Positions 33,473-42,478 are shown, counted from the first letter of the stretch. The stretch is 64,000 bases of DNA from Thermococcus sp. (GCF_017656495.1 NZ_JACDNS010000003.1:62001-126000); one strand, 5' to 3'. Translations and numbers: made by a program. The notes: generated by a model from the sequence alone, not told the origin.

Positions 33473-33584
33473 AACAAAAACTGTTTTTAGCTGTTCGTTT
33501 TTCTTTTAATCAGTTTATTCTTGGTTATTTTGGAAGTAATTAAATATTTATTGGCTATTTTAAATTTTGACTGAAAGCGAAAGA

Positions 33585-33593
33585 CTTATAAGC
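33585..33593 (+). promoter_or_regulatory. TATA box of pdaD
   Basis: CTTATAAGC is preceded by the purine-rich BRE-like GCGAAAGA. Transcription would start near 33615, giving an mRNA leader of about 80 bases ending in GGGAGGTAAAGGGAG before the pdaD ATG. Confidence 0.55.
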
Positions 33594-33695
33594 AAACTGG
33601 CAAGTATGGATTAATTGAACCTAAAATTTCGCAATAATTTTTATTAAAATTGGGATTAAGTGGTTAAAAATAGCCAAAATGGGAGGTAAAGGGAG

Positions 33696-34169
33696 ATGAG
33701 CTGGACAACACCGAAAAAAGCAATTATGCTCGCCGCGAGCGCTGAAGGTGGGACTAAGTTAAATGCATTTGACAATGCTCTGCTTAAGATGGGGATAGGG
33801 AATGTTAACCTTGTAAAGCTCAGCAGTGTTATTCCATCACACATAGAATGGATTGAGAAAGTTCCAGAGGTTCCAATTGGAATGCTCCTTCCGACAGTTT
33901 ATGCGCACATTGAGAGCGATGAGCCTGGCACAACAATAAGTGCAGCTTTGGGGGTCGGAATAAGCGAGGGCAACGAAGGTGGATTGATTTATGAATATAG
34001 TGGCTACTGCACAAAAGAAGAAGCCACAGAAATGGTAAGAAGAATGGTCGAAGAAGGCTTTAGAGTTAGGGGATGGAAACTCAAAGAATTCAGAGTTGCT
34101 GCTGCGGAGATAACTGTGAAAAATAAACCTGCTGCTGCTGTTGCTGCTGTAGTAATGTTTCCTTACTGA
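33696..34169 (+). CDS. pdaD: pyruvoyl-dependent arginine decarboxylase
   Basis: A 157-residue proenzyme that decarboxylates arginine to agmatine, the first step of polyamine synthesis in Thermococcales. It self-cleaves between two serines in VKLSSVIPSHIEW (S43/S44), turning the second Ser into the pyruvoyl group. The C-terminal part has EGGLIYEYSG and the basic KGWKLK-like region. Length agrees with the family. It is followed by speH after 48 bases, so agmatine and decarboxylated SAM are made from adjacent genes. Confidence 0.95.
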   Translation: MSWTTPKKAIMLAASAEGGTKLNAFDNALLKMGIGNVNLVKLSSVIPSHIEWIEKVPEVPIGMLLPTVYAHIESDEPGTTISAALGVGISEGNEGGLIYEYSGYCTKEEATEMVRRMVEEGFRVRGWKLKEFRVAAAEITVKNKPAAAVAAVVMFPY

Positions 34170-34217
34170 TTCAAATTTTTGAGAAGAGGTGAAGAGCAAT
34201 GGAGGGAGGTGATTGCG

Positions 34218-34592
34218 ATGGTTCAAGTAACTGTAGACACTCCAATTGGAATGCATGTTGTCCTAGACTTATACGAATGCGATCCACAGATTTTAGACGA
34301 TATAGAGAAGATAGAGGAAATTTTAACTAAAGCGGCTGAAATAGCAAATTCCACAATTATTGACAAGAGGTTTCACAAATTCTCCCCTCAAGGCGTTTCT
34401 GGTGTTGTTGTCGTTTCTGAAAGCCACATCGCAATTCACACATGGCCAGAGCATGGCTATGCAGCAGTTGATGTTTATACTTGCGGTGACCACACAATGC
34501 CACTGAAAGCGAGCGAGTATATAATCAAAGAGCTCAAGTGCAAAAGGCCAACAGTTGTTAAGCTTGATAGAGGGCTGCTTTTTAAAGATTAA
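34218..34592 (+). CDS. speH: S-adenosylmethionine decarboxylase proenzyme
   Basis: A 124-residue pyruvoyl enzyme that makes decarboxylated SAM, the aminopropyl donor for SpeE and BpsA. The autocleavage site is E68-S69 in VVSESHIAIHTWPEHG, and catalytic H74 and C89 lie at the same offsets from that Ser as S63, H68 and C83 in the Thermotoga enzyme. ATG 34218 is chosen because GGAGGTGA precedes it; the in-frame start at 34179 has no site. It lies between pdaD and speE. Confidence 0.95.
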   Translation: MVQVTVDTPIGMHVVLDLYECDPQILDDIEKIEEILTKAAEIANSTIIDKRFHKFSPQGVSGVVVVSESHIAIHTWPEHGYAAVDVYTCGDHTMPLKASEYIIKELKCKRPTVVKLDRGLLFKD

Positions 34593-34826
34593 ATCCTTTA
34601 CTTCTATTATCTTCTGCTTTTTCTGAAACCTTTTAACTTTCTAACCTTTGAGGTTGTCATGTCTTGAAAGTTCCTTAATCTCTTTTGATAGGTTTAAAGA
34701 GCTTTTTGCAGAGAAGCTTCATAATTGCGTTCCCTGAATACCCAAGTTAAAATAGGAGGATTTATAACCTTAACCTTTCACTAAAGTTTAAAACTCATCT
34801 CCAAAAGAAGTTATCAGGTGAGAGAC

Positions 34827-35663
34827 ATGTATTTCATAGAGTGGTATCCGAGAGGGTATGGTGTTGCATTCAAGGTTAAAGAAAAATTATTTGAAACTCA
34901 AAGCAGATATCAAAGGATTGAGATTTATGAGACAGAAGGGTTTGGAAAGCTTTTGGTTTTAGAAGGAACTGTTCAGTTAGTAGAGCAGGGAGAGGAAAGC
35001 TATCACGAACCCTTAGTTCACCCCGCTTTGTTGGCTCATCCTAATCCAAGAAAAGTTCTCATCATTGGTGGCGGTGATGGAGGTACACTTAGAGAAGTTT
35101 TAAAACACAAAACTGTTGAAAAAGCTGTTATGGTCGAGATTGATGAAATGGTTGTTGAAATTTCAAAGATTTATCTTGGCATTGATAGGGGAGCATTTGA
35201 TGACCCGAGAGCAGAAGTTATAATTGGAGATGGTGTAGAATTCGTGAAAAACACAAGAGAAAAGTTTGACATAATAATTGTTGACTCAACAGATCCAGTT
35301 GGGCCTGCTAAGCAACTTTTCAGTGAAGAGTTCTACAAGACTGCATACAATGCATTAAATGATAATGGAATTCTCATAACACAAGCTGGCAGCGTTTACT
35401 TGTTTACAAACGAGCTGTTAGATGCTCATAAAGCCATGAAGAGTGCATTTGATAAAGTTTACTACTTCAGCTTTCCAGTAATTGGCTATGCTTCACCATG
35501 GAGTTTCTTGATTGGAGTTAAAGGAAACATTGACTTTGCAAAAATTGACCTAAAAAGAGCAGAGGGGCTTGAACTTATCTATTACGACCCAGAAAAACAT
35601 GAGACCTTGTTCCAAATGCCAAAATATGTTAGGGATCTACTGGAAGGAAAGCTTAATCTTTAA
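34827..35663 (+). CDS. speE: aminopropyltransferase (spermidine synthase family)
   Basis: A 278-residue enzyme. The N-terminal beta domain has [19 protein letters not shown], and the Rossmann domain has [26 protein letters not shown] and [14 protein letters not shown]. In Thermococcales this enzyme prefers agmatine, giving N1-aminopropylagmatine on the route to spermidine. ATG 34827 follows AGGTGAGAG. It has its own TATA-like GATTTATAACC (34758-34768), 235 bases after speH; the stretch 34593-34750 shows no gene. The end overlaps a convergent regulator by 4 bases. Confidence 0.93.
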   Translation: MYFIEWYPRGYGVAFKVKEKLFETQSRYQRIEIYETEGFGKLLVLEGTVQLVEQGEESYHEPLVHPALLAHPNPRKVLIIGGGDGGTLREVLKHKTVEKAVMVEIDEMVVEISKIYLGIDRGAFDDPRAEVIIGDGVEFVKNTREKFDIIIVDSTDPVGPAKQLFSEEFYKTAYNALNDNGILITQAGSVYLFTNELLDAHKAMKSAFDKVYYFSFPVIGYASPWSFLIGVKGNIDFAKIDLKRAEGLELIYYDPEKHETLFQMPKYVRDLLEGKLNL

Positions 35664-35983
35664 AGTATCCTATTTGCTTCCTTTTCGAAGATTTTTATGA
35701 GTTCTTCCATCTTAGAGAGAAGAGAATTCAATGCTTCCTTTGGTGCCTTAGCCTTGTAGATATAGCCAAGCCATCCCCTATTTATTAGCTCCCTTTCAAC
35801 TAATCCCAGCTCAAGGAGGTGTTTAAGTTTCTCTCTGACAACCCTCTCAGATAAATTAAGTTTTTTTGCTATTTGTCTCGGTGTTAATTGTTCCTTTAGA
35901 AGAAGGGAGTATATCTTAATCTCTGAGTTTGTAAGCTCAAATTTTTCGAGAGTGTCTGTAAGGGCTTTTAACAACTCTTCCAT
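35660..35983 (-). CDS. small winged-helix regulator (TrmB-like DNA-binding domain)
   Basis: A 107-residue protein. Residues about 15-80 form a winged helix: [16 protein letters not shown], then [22 protein letters not shown]-terminal helix probably dimerises. It resembles the TrmB N-terminal domain without the sugar-binding part. It is divergent from the UbiA gene across 92 bases, so it may control that operon. Confidence 0.75.
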   Translation of the reverse strand: MEELLKALTDTLEKFELTNSEIKIYSLLLKEQLTPRQIAKKLNLSERVVREKLKHLLELGLVERELINRGWLGYIYKAKAPKEALNSLLSKMEELIKIFEKEANRIL

Positions 35984-36033
35984 ATCTAATCACTATGAAA
36001 ATTTTTCTTCATACCTATTCACGATTTGGTGAA

Positions 36034-36045
36034 AACACTTATAAA
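36034..36045 (+). promoter_or_regulatory. TATA box of the UbiA operon
   Basis: AACACTTATAAA is placed so that transcription would begin about 10 bases before the ATG at 36076. This argues against longer in-frame starts at 35995 and 36058. Confidence 0.5.
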
Positions 36046-36075
36046 CCTTTTCGGGGGATGTTCAATGGTGGGGGT

Positions 36076-36870
36076 ATGTTACGAGCTATAATAAAAAACA
36101 CGAGAATAATTGATGGTAAATCGTTCATAGGTATGGGACTGCTTGGTTTGATAATGAATTTTAAATATAATCCTGATTTTAAAGGTGCCTTCATGCTCTT
36201 GATGTCTCTGATATTGTACGTCGCATATGCCTTTGCTGTGAATAATTGCTTTGATATAGACACTGATTTAATGAATCCTAGAAAGAGAAATAAAAATCCA
36301 ATAGCCAGTGGAGAGCTCAGCTTGAGAGCAGGTATTTTGTCATCAATTGCAATTGCAACTTTGGGAATATTCTTTGCGGCTTCCCTTAGCTATGAGGAGC
36401 TCTTAATATATGTTTCAATGATACTCCTAGCAACTCTTTACTCAGCACCTCCGAGACTTAAGGCTCAGCCTATTTTAGATGTCTTATCCCACGGAATATT
36501 CTTTGGAGCAATGCCGTTCTTTTATGGAGCATTTTTTGATGGAGTTTTAACAAAATATGAAATTGCGATAGGTTTAGCCCTCTTATTTTATTCATTTGCA
36601 ATGGAACTGAGAAATCATCTTGAGGACTATGAAAGTGACTTAAGCGCAAATTTAAGAACCACCCCAATTGTTATCGGTAAAAATCTATCAGAAAAACTCA
36701 TTGTAATGTTTTCTGGTCTCTCAATAGCCCTGCTCTTAGCAACTTTAAATATCCCATTTGGGGCTTTAGGAATTATGGTTGTGGGGGTTAGGGTGAATTA
36801 TAGAACCCTTGACATGGTTGTCGTTTTCCTTTTAATTCTACATGCTTTAAGGGTGTTACTGGGTGCATGA
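36076..36870 (+). CDS. UbiA-family prenyltransferase
   Basis: A 264-residue membrane protein of eight or nine helices. The first Asp-rich motif is NNCFDIDTDLMNPRKRNKNP with IASG following; the second is NHLEDYESDLSANLRTTP. These bind Mg-pyrophosphate of a prenyl donor. UbiA enzymes attach prenyl chains to aromatic rings, sugars or glycerol phosphates; the NPRKRNKNPIASG form resembles phosphoribosyl-polyprenyl synthases as much as lipid synthases. ATG 36076 is chosen from the promoter position and GGTGGGGG upstream. It ends one base before the next gene. Confidence 0.82.
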   Translation: MLRAIIKNTRIIDGKSFIGMGLLGLIMNFKYNPDFKGAFMLLMSLILYVAYAFAVNNCFDIDTDLMNPRKRNKNPIASGELSLRAGILSSIAIATLGIFFAASLSYEELLIYVSMILLATLYSAPPRLKAQPILDVLSHGIFFGAMPFFYGAFFDGVLTKYEIAIGLALLFYSFAMELRNHLEDYESDLSANLRTTPIVIGKNLSEKLIVMFSGLSIALLLATLNIPFGALGIMVVGVRVNYRTLDMVVVFLLILHALRVLLGA

Positions 36871-36871
36871 T

Positions 36872-37792
36872 ATGGATAAGAAACGAGTGTTTACACTAAT
36901 TGCTCTCTTAATTTCACTTGGATACCTATACAAAAACATTAATGTTAATGAGCTTGAATTAGCTCTAAAAACTGCCTCCCGTGAGTATCTTCTCATAGCT
37001 TTTATGCTCTCGGTTTTTACAGTGCTTTTATCATCTCTTAGATGGTATTTGTTTTTAAGAGAAGTTCAAGAAACAAGTTTTAAGAAAACTCTTAAAGCTT
37101 TCTTAAGTGGCTATTATCTAATGACTATCCTTCCCCCAAGTGTAGGCCATATAGCAAAAGTTAAGCTCGTTGGGGGAGATTACTTCAAAGCTTTATCATC
37201 GCTTGTAATTGGGTTAAGCACGGAATTTTTAGTAGTCCTTTCATTTGCACTTATCTTCGTTGGCTTTACAAAGCTTGGGATTTTTGGATTAGTTCTTATT
37301 TTGATTGCTCTTATTTATGAAAAGGGCATATACAAAGCTCTTGATTCCCTACTGAAGTTTTGGGAGAGTGTTGGACTTAAAGGATTAATCTCAACTCTTA
37401 GGAGCTATCTAGAGCGGATACATAAAGGGTGGAGTGAGGCAAAAGAAAACAAGACGGTTTTTCTTCTGTCTTTCTTACTTTCTGTGGCTATAATCTTCCT
37501 CCAGGTTTTTGGAATTATTACAGTTGGAAAAGCATTCAACCTGGAAATCTCAATGAAACAGGCTTTATATGGGTTCTTAATGAGTGTGCTCTTTGCTTCC
37601 GTTAGCGGCATTCCTGCGGGATTTGGAGCAAATGAATTTGGACTTGTCCTTGGTATCGGTGTCTCAACAAAAGCCACAATAACAGCATTCATTTATAAAT
37701 TCCTCTTTCAGTATATATACTCAGTAGTAGGGGCAGCGATGTTTTATGGGGCTTTAAGTGAAGGTGATAAAAATGAGAATAGCTCTCGTTAG
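36872..37792 (+). CDS. LPG-synthase-type membrane protein (flippase-like, UPF0104)
   Basis: A 306-residue protein with about eight helices of the lysylphosphatidylglycerol-synthase transmembrane family (AglD/UPF0104). Signatures are LSSLRWYLFLREV, FLSGYYLMTILPPSVGHIAK and SVLFASVSGIPAGFGANEFG. Family members move or modify lipid-linked groups. ATG 36872 has GGGTG six bases upstream; GTG 36863 is part of the previous gene's end. Its place between a prenyltransferase and a glycosyltransferase suggests handling of a prenyl-linked sugar. Confidence 0.8.
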   Translation: MDKKRVFTLIALLISLGYLYKNINVNELELALKTASREYLLIAFMLSVFTVLLSSLRWYLFLREVQETSFKKTLKAFLSGYYLMTILPPSVGHIAKVKLVGGDYFKALSSLVIGLSTEFLVVLSFALIFVGFTKLGIFGLVLILIALIYEKGIYKALDSLLKFWESVGLKGLISTLRSYLERIHKGWSEAKENKTVFLLSFLLSVAIIFLQVFGIITVGKAFNLEISMKQALYGFLMSVLFASVSGIPAGFGANEFGLVLGIGVSTKATITAFIYKFLFQYIYSVVGAAMFYGALSEGDKNENSSR

Positions 37793-38909
37793 CGACTGGT
37801 ATTATCCAAAAATTGGTGGCGTTGCAAGTCATATGCACCATTTAGCCTTAAAACTCAGAGAAATGGGGCATGAAGTTGCTATTGTTACTAACAACAGAGA
37901 AACTGGAAAGGAGGGAGAATTAGAAAAGAATGGAATTGAACTCATAAAAATCCCTGGCGTAGTAAGCCCAATTCTTGAAGTGAATATCTCATATAGCCTA
38001 AAATCTACAAAAGAACTTAATGAGTTCTTAAGCGACTTTGATGTCATTCACTCCCATCATGCATTCACCCCCTTAGCTTTAAAGGCAGCAAAAGCTGGAA
38101 GAGAAATGGGAAAAGCAACAGTACTAACAACTCACAGCATTTCTTTTGCTCATGAATCAAAGCTCTGGGAGGCTTTGGGTTTAACATTTCCAATGTTCAG
38201 CAATTACCTACGGTACCCCCATAAGATAATTGCAGTTAGCAAGGCTGCCAAAGCTTTTATAGAGCATTTTACGGATACTCCGATAGAAATTATCCCAAAC
38301 GGGGTTGATGACAAACTTTTCACACCAAACTGGAATAAAGAAGAAATTAAAGCTGAGTTTGAGATTGAAGATAGGGTTGTGCTATACGTAAGTAGGATGA
38401 GTTATCGAAAAGGGCCTCATGTTCTTCTCAATGCCTTCTCAGAAATTGAAGACGCAACTTTGGTTATGGTGGGCTCTGGAGAAATGCTTCCATTCTTAAG
38501 AGCACAGGCGAAGTTCTTGAGAATTGAGGATAGGGTTAAGTTTTTGGGATATGTGGATAGTAAGATGCTACCAAAGATTTTTGGAATGGCAGATATATTT
38601 GTTCTCCCCTCCATAACAGCTGAGGCATTTGGGATCGTGATCTTAGAGGCAATGGCATCTGGTTTACCAGTTATTGCAACAAATGTAGGAGGAATTCCTG
38701 AGATTATAAGGGAGAGCGAAAGTGGACTTTTAGTCCCTCCAGGTAATGAACTTGAGCTAAGAAAAGCAATTCAAAAGCTTCTCCTTGATGATAATCTTAG
38801 AGAATGGTTCGGAAACAATGGAAGAAAGGCTGTAGAAGAGAGATATTCTTGGGATAAGGTTGCAGAACGGATTGAAAAAACTTATGAAGAAATTCTGTCA
38901 AAAATCTAA
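37773..38909 (+). CDS. GT4-family glycosyltransferase
   Basis: A 378-residue GT-B enzyme. The acceptor domain opens MRIALVSDWYYPKIGGVASH, and the donor domain has IIPNGVDDKLF, LYVSRMSYRKGPHVLLNAF and the EX7E motif in AEAFGIVILEAMASGLPVI. It is retaining and uses a nucleotide sugar, often for phosphatidylinositol mannosyl- or similar transfer. ATG 37773 has AGGTGATAAA upstream and lies 20 bases inside the previous gene, indicating translational coupling. Confidence 0.88.
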   Translation: MRIALVSDWYYPKIGGVASHMHHLALKLREMGHEVAIVTNNRETGKEGELEKNGIELIKIPGVVSPILEVNISYSLKSTKELNEFLSDFDVIHSHHAFTPLALKAAKAGREMGKATVLTTHSISFAHESKLWEALGLTFPMFSNYLRYPHKIIAVSKAAKAFIEHFTDTPIEIIPNGVDDKLFTPNWNKEEIKAEFEIEDRVVLYVSRMSYRKGPHVLLNAFSEIEDATLVMVGSGEMLPFLRAQAKFLRIEDRVKFLGYVDSKMLPKIFGMADIFVLPSITAEAFGIVILEAMASGLPVIATNVGGIPEIIRESESGLLVPPGNELELRKAIQKLLLDDNLREWFGNNGRKAVEERYSWDKVAERIEKTYEEILSKI

Positions 38910-38921
38910 AGGGGATTTAAA

Positions 38922-39632
38922 ATGCGCATGGAAAACTTAACATGGGATGAGTTTGATGAAATTAGAAGGAGAATTGATACTATAATTCTGCCAATTGGAA
39001 GTGTCGAGGCTCATGGAAAGCATTTACCTCTTGGCACTGATGTATTCGCTCCAGTTGAGATAGCAAGAAGGGTTGAGGCTAAGCTGAAAGAAAAGGGAAA
39101 AGAAATTCTAATTGCTCCTCCAATCTGGTATGGGCACAGTTTCGTTCTCAATATCTTTCCGGGAACTATAAATGTTAAAGCTGACACCTTAAGGAGATAT
39201 GTCCGTGATGTTATGGAAGAATTTGCAGAAGAGGGTTTCAAGAGGATCATTTTGATAAATGGGCATGGTGGGAATTATTATCCGCTTGTTGAAGCTAGCG
39301 AAGAGGTTGCTGGGAAATATGATGTTGAAGTGTGGCTAATAAATTGGTGGATTGACTTTAGGGAAGACATTCTAAGCATATGCTCTTCTCAAGGTCACGC
39401 CGGAGAAGACGAAACCTCTGTTATTTTGGCAATAAAGCCTGAATTAGTCAAGATGGAAAAAGCTGAAGGCAAAAAGAGAACTTCAAAAGTTAGGATAATT
39501 AGGAAAGATATAGCTCTTGAGCTCTTTCCAAACGGAGTAAATGACGATCCAAAAAGTGCAACAAAAGAAAAAGGTGAGGCAATTTTAGATATTGTTAGTG
39601 AAAAGATTGCTCGCTTTATCTTAGAGGGCTAG
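38922..39632 (+). CDS. creatininase-family amidohydrolase
   Basis: A 236-residue metal-dependent amidohydrolase: ILPIGSVEAHGKHLPLGTD supplies Glu and His metal ligands, then INGHGGN and QGHAGEDETS. Relatives include creatininase, the ArfB formamide hydrolase of archaeal flavin/F420 synthesis, and MftE peptidase. Substrate is not clear here. ATG follows AAGGGGATTTAAA, 12 bases after the glycosyltransferase stop; it is in the same run of genes. Confidence 0.85.
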   Translation: MRMENLTWDEFDEIRRRIDTIILPIGSVEAHGKHLPLGTDVFAPVEIARRVEAKLKEKGKEILIAPPIWYGHSFVLNIFPGTINVKADTLRRYVRDVMEEFAEEGFKRIILINGHGGNYYPLVEASEEVAGKYDVEVWLINWWIDFREDILSICSSQGHAGEDETSVILAIKPELVKMEKAEGKKRTSKVRIIRKDIALELFPNGVNDDPKSATKEKGEAILDIVSEKIARFILEG

Positions 39633-39634
39633 AG

Positions 39635-40303
39635 ATGAGAGGCATGGAGAAGGTATTTAAAGAAATAGAAAAGCGAATAAAAAGATTGGAAGCAGAAATT
39701 GAGCTAGCTGAAAAAAGACTTGAATTGCTTGAAGAGACAGGAGCTGCTCATAAATATCAGATTTGGGAAAAAAGAAAGAGCTACTCAGAATACTATTTAA
39801 TATTCATCGCAATATGGATGATAATGGGTCTAATGCTTCTCCTTTATATTAAAAACAAGTATGCCCAGAGAATCCCTCTTTCTTTAACTCCGTACATAAT
39901 CCTTGCATTTGTTTTGATTATCCTTCCTTTGATTTACGTAGTCTGGAAATTCATGTACAAAGAAGAAATTGAAAGCCCGCTGGAGTATTTGAGCAAAAGA
40001 GAGAAAAATGCCCGCATTGTTTTGAATGCGTTTTATCTTCCTCTAAAAGAGGCATTAGAGAATGAGAATGAAGAAAAACTTCGTCGTATTGCTGATAATC
40101 TCTTAACGAGTGAAGGACTTGCAAGGGCAATTGAGGAGGAAAATGAAGGAGATCCAAAAGTAATGGCGTATGCTATTTATTTATATTTGAACAGAGATAA
40201 AGACGTTAAAGACGAAATTGAAGAAACAGTAAAACTCTTAAGAAACAAACCGCTAAAAGCTCTTCTCTCTTTCCTTCTTGAGAAGGATCGAGAAACTTTA
40301 TAA
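39635..40303 (+). CDS. two-helix membrane protein with coiled coils
   Basis: A 222-residue protein. Residues 1-40 are a charged coiled coil (KRIKRLEAEIELAEKRLELL), followed by two transmembrane helices (about 54-72 and 87-108), and then a helical cytoplasmic region of about 110 residues. No known domain is recognised. GAGGG precedes ATG 39635; an ATG nine bases on is also possible. It starts 2 bases after the creatininase gene. Confidence 0.65.
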   Translation: MRGMEKVFKEIEKRIKRLEAEIELAEKRLELLEETGAAHKYQIWEKRKSYSEYYLIFIAIWMIMGLMLLLYIKNKYAQRIPLSLTPYIILAFVLIILPLIYVVWKFMYKEEIESPLEYLSKREKNARIVLNAFYLPLKEALENENEEKLRRIADNLLTSEGLARAIEEENEGDPKVMAYAIYLYLNRDKDVKDEIEETVKLLRNKPLKALLSFLLEKDRETL

Positions 40304-40334
40304 CTTATCCTTTTAATTATCTTTGGGGATCCAA

Positions 40335-41144
40335 ATGAGATTCGAAGTTTTAAGTAAAGAAGATATGATTGAGCTCTCAAAAGAGCTTAGTAAGGCTGGA
40401 ATTATGAATAAAACAAAAGAGGAGCTTGGCTGGGAGATTCAGCACTTCATCATGATTAAAGGGAAATACTCTGAGTTAGTTGCAAAAAGTGAGGATTTTG
40501 ATGTGATTGATGAAAAGCTTGGCGAGATTCAGCAGACTTTCGAGAGGCTTATGGAAAAGTGGCAAGTTGGGGAAGAAAAGGAAATTAGTGAATTATTTGA
40601 TGAGGTTGATATAAACAGACTCGTGGTTTTATCAGCGCTGATTGAAGGGGGATATGTTGTCGGGGAAGAAAAGCTGAAGCTCGTGGAAAAACCTAAGCTC
40701 GATGATTTGGTTATTGAGTTGAGATTTCCAATAGATGAAGTTGAGGAATTTTTAGACGAACTCGAAGAAAAGATGGATGCAAAACTCATCACTGAGTTTA
40801 CTTTTATGAAGAGGTATTATGTTGAAGTTCTTGAAGTTGAGAAGGATTTAGTTCAAGAAGCTCTCGAGATAGCAGAGGAGTATGCCACTGAAGAATCTTT
40901 GGTGGATGCAATGTTTGTAGGTGTGGCAAAATCTGTTTTAGCAGAGATTATCCTTGAGTTAGTTAAGCAGAAGAACAAGAAAAATGAACTCATTGAGACT
41001 TTGCTTGAAAGGGAACCCATCCCAATAGAAGGGAAAAGGGAAAAGATAAACATTTACTTTGACGAAGAAGCTCTGGAGGATATCCTCAAAGAGCTGCAAA
41101 GCTTGGGATACATTAAGGTTAAGGGCAACAGAATCTGGTGGTGA
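40335..41144 (+). CDS. conserved hypothetical acidic protein
   Basis: A 269-residue, highly charged, mostly helical protein with strongly acidic stretches (EVEEFLDELEEKM). The end, EALEDILKELQSLGYIKVKG, resembles the last part of a winged helix. No known catalytic motif is seen. A TATA-like CTTTATAAC at 40294-40302 would start transcription close to ATG 40335, so this may head a second transcript with the PP-loop protein. It ends in a GTGA overlap with that gene. Confidence 0.65.
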   Translation: MRFEVLSKEDMIELSKELSKAGIMNKTKEELGWEIQHFIMIKGKYSELVAKSEDFDVIDEKLGEIQQTFERLMEKWQVGEEKEISELFDEVDINRLVVLSALIEGGYVVGEEKLKLVEKPKLDDLVIELRFPIDEVEEFLDELEEKMDAKLITEFTFMKRYYVEVLEVEKDLVQEALEIAEEYATEESLVDAMFVGVAKSVLAEIILELVKQKNKKNELIETLLEREPIPIEGKREKINIYFDEEALEDILKELQSLGYIKVKGNRIWW

Positions 41145-41887
41145 CTTTGCTTAAAGTGGTGGGAGAGGATTTTGTGAAGCGTTACAGACTACAGCAGTCT
41201 CTTGAAGCTCTTGAGAGAGTTAGAGGGAGAATTAGTGAGCAAAGCTATGAAAGATTGAAAGCATTAGTTGAGTATAGGCTTTTTGGCAAAGAATTTGATA
41301 GAACGCCTATTGACGAAAAAATAGTGGTTGCGTTTTCTGCTGGTAGCGACAGCACCGCAACAGTAAAAATTCTCAGATGGGCAGGTTTTGAAGTAGTTCC
41401 AGTTATGGTAAAGCTACCTCAAATAAGAGAGCCTGTTCTCTTGAATGCTGAATCTTACGGTGCCGTTTTTGTCGAGATTCCTAATTATATGGAAGTGATG
41501 AGTGAGCAAATCGAGAAAGGTGCTCCAATTTGTGGTAAATGCCACTCAATGATAATGGAAGCTGTTAAAGACTATGCAAAGAGAAGGGGAATTAAAATAG
41601 TAGCCTCGGGGGATTTGCTAAGTGTGGGGAGCATTTCAATATACTTGGAAGGAGATGTGGTTAAGTTAAACCTCCCAGCTTTTCTTGCCATGGATAAGAG
41701 AGAAGCTATAAGCGTCTTGGGAAGAAAATATGCTCTCGGATTCGGATGCTCTCTCTGGGAATCAGCTGCTCGTAAATCACCAATTTTAAAGAAATTTGCT
41801 ATCCAGCGGGTTCTGAGAGAATTGAGAGCTGGGGCAATAGATGAGGAGATTGCAAGGAAGCTTATATTTGACATACTGAAGAAATGA
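41141..41887 (+). CDS. PP-loop ATP pyrophosphatase-superfamily protein
   Basis: A 248-residue N-type ATP pyrophosphatase homologue. The PP-loop is VVAFSAGSDSTATVKILRWA (SAGSDS in place of SGGxDS). CGKCHSMIMEAV gives a CxxC pair (about residue 129), and IVASGDLLSVGSI follows. Relatives adenylate tRNA bases or carboxylates during thiolation or amidation. The CxxC recalls tRNA-thiolation enzymes, but zinc-finger pairs of TtuA/Ncs6 are absent, so the substrate is unknown. GTG 41141 overlaps the preceding stop; an in-frame GTG at 41138 and TTG at 41147 are alternatives. Confidence 0.78.
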   Translation: MTLLKVVGEDFVKRYRLQQSLEALERVRGRISEQSYERLKALVEYRLFGKEFDRTPIDEKIVVAFSAGSDSTATVKILRWAGFEVVPVMVKLPQIREPVLLNAESYGAVFVEIPNYMEVMSEQIEKGAPICGKCHSMIMEAVKDYAKRRGIKIVASGDLLSVGSISIYLEGDVVKLNLPAFLAMDKREAISVLGRKYALGFGCSLWESAARKSPILKKFAIQRVLRELRAGAIDEEIARKLIFDILKK

Positions 41888-41966
41888 ACATAGCCCCTTA
41901 ACGGTAATCAAAAATGACCCAAAAGGTTTAAATCTGTTATCTAAGAGGGAAGTTTAGGTGAAGGAA

Positions 41967-42299
41967 ATGAGTGAAGAGAAAAAAATTGAAGAAGTTAAGC
42001 TCAGCAAGGAGCTTGTCTTGGAGAAGCTTAAAGAAGTTGTTGACCCTGAGATTGGTATCGATGTTGTTAATTTGGGTTTGATTTATGAGGTTGATATAAA
42101 ACCAGACAACACTGTTTACGTAAAGATGACAATGACAACTCCTGGCTGCCCATTAACTATGTGGCTTTTAAAGGCAGTTGAAGAGAAGGTACTTGAAATT
42201 CCTGGGGTTAAGGATGCAGAAATTGAGCTAACGTTTGATCCTCCATGGACACCTGAGAGAATAAGTGAAGAATACAAGAAGAAGCTTGGACTTATTTGA
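41967..42299 (+). CDS. DUF59/MIP18-family Fe-S assembly protein
   Basis: A 110-residue protein of the MIP18/SufT type: LKEVVDPEIGIDVVNLGLIY and MTMTTPGCPLTMWLLKAVEE are the family core, the second with the conserved Cys. Such proteins help deliver Fe-S clusters. ATG 41967 has AGGTGAAGG upstream. It stands alone, just before three ferredoxin genes, which fits an Fe-S role. Confidence 0.88.
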   Translation: MSEEKKIEEVKLSKELVLEKLKEVVDPEIGIDVVNLGLIYEVDIKPDNTVYVKMTMTTPGCPLTMWLLKAVEEKVLEIPGVKDAEIELTFDPPWTPERISEEYKKKLGLI

Positions 42300-42426
42300 C
42301 TTTTTTCAAAATTTTTTGATTTCTCTTTGATGTTTTTGATATCTATTTCTGATAAAGATAAAGCTTTATTTGCTATTTATGTCATAGTTTTGTCATTTTT
42401 GTCAAAATATTGCTACTTTTAGAAAG

Positions 42427-42446
42427 TTTAACGAAAGGTTTATAAC
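42427..42446 (+). promoter_or_regulatory. promoter copy 1 of duplicated ferredoxin unit
   Basis: TTTAACGAAAGGTTTATAAC matches 18 of 20 bases of the stretch at 42741-42760. It contains the TATA box GGTTTATA, 41 bases before the first ferredoxin ATG. Confidence 0.6.
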
Positions 42447-42478
42447 AAAAAGTTTATAAAAAAACATTGGTGATTGCA

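Noticed and set aside
33473-33695. The long pdaD leader as a possible riboswitch.
   Set aside because: AT-rich and without convincing stems; nothing beyond the promoter and ribosome-binding site is supported.
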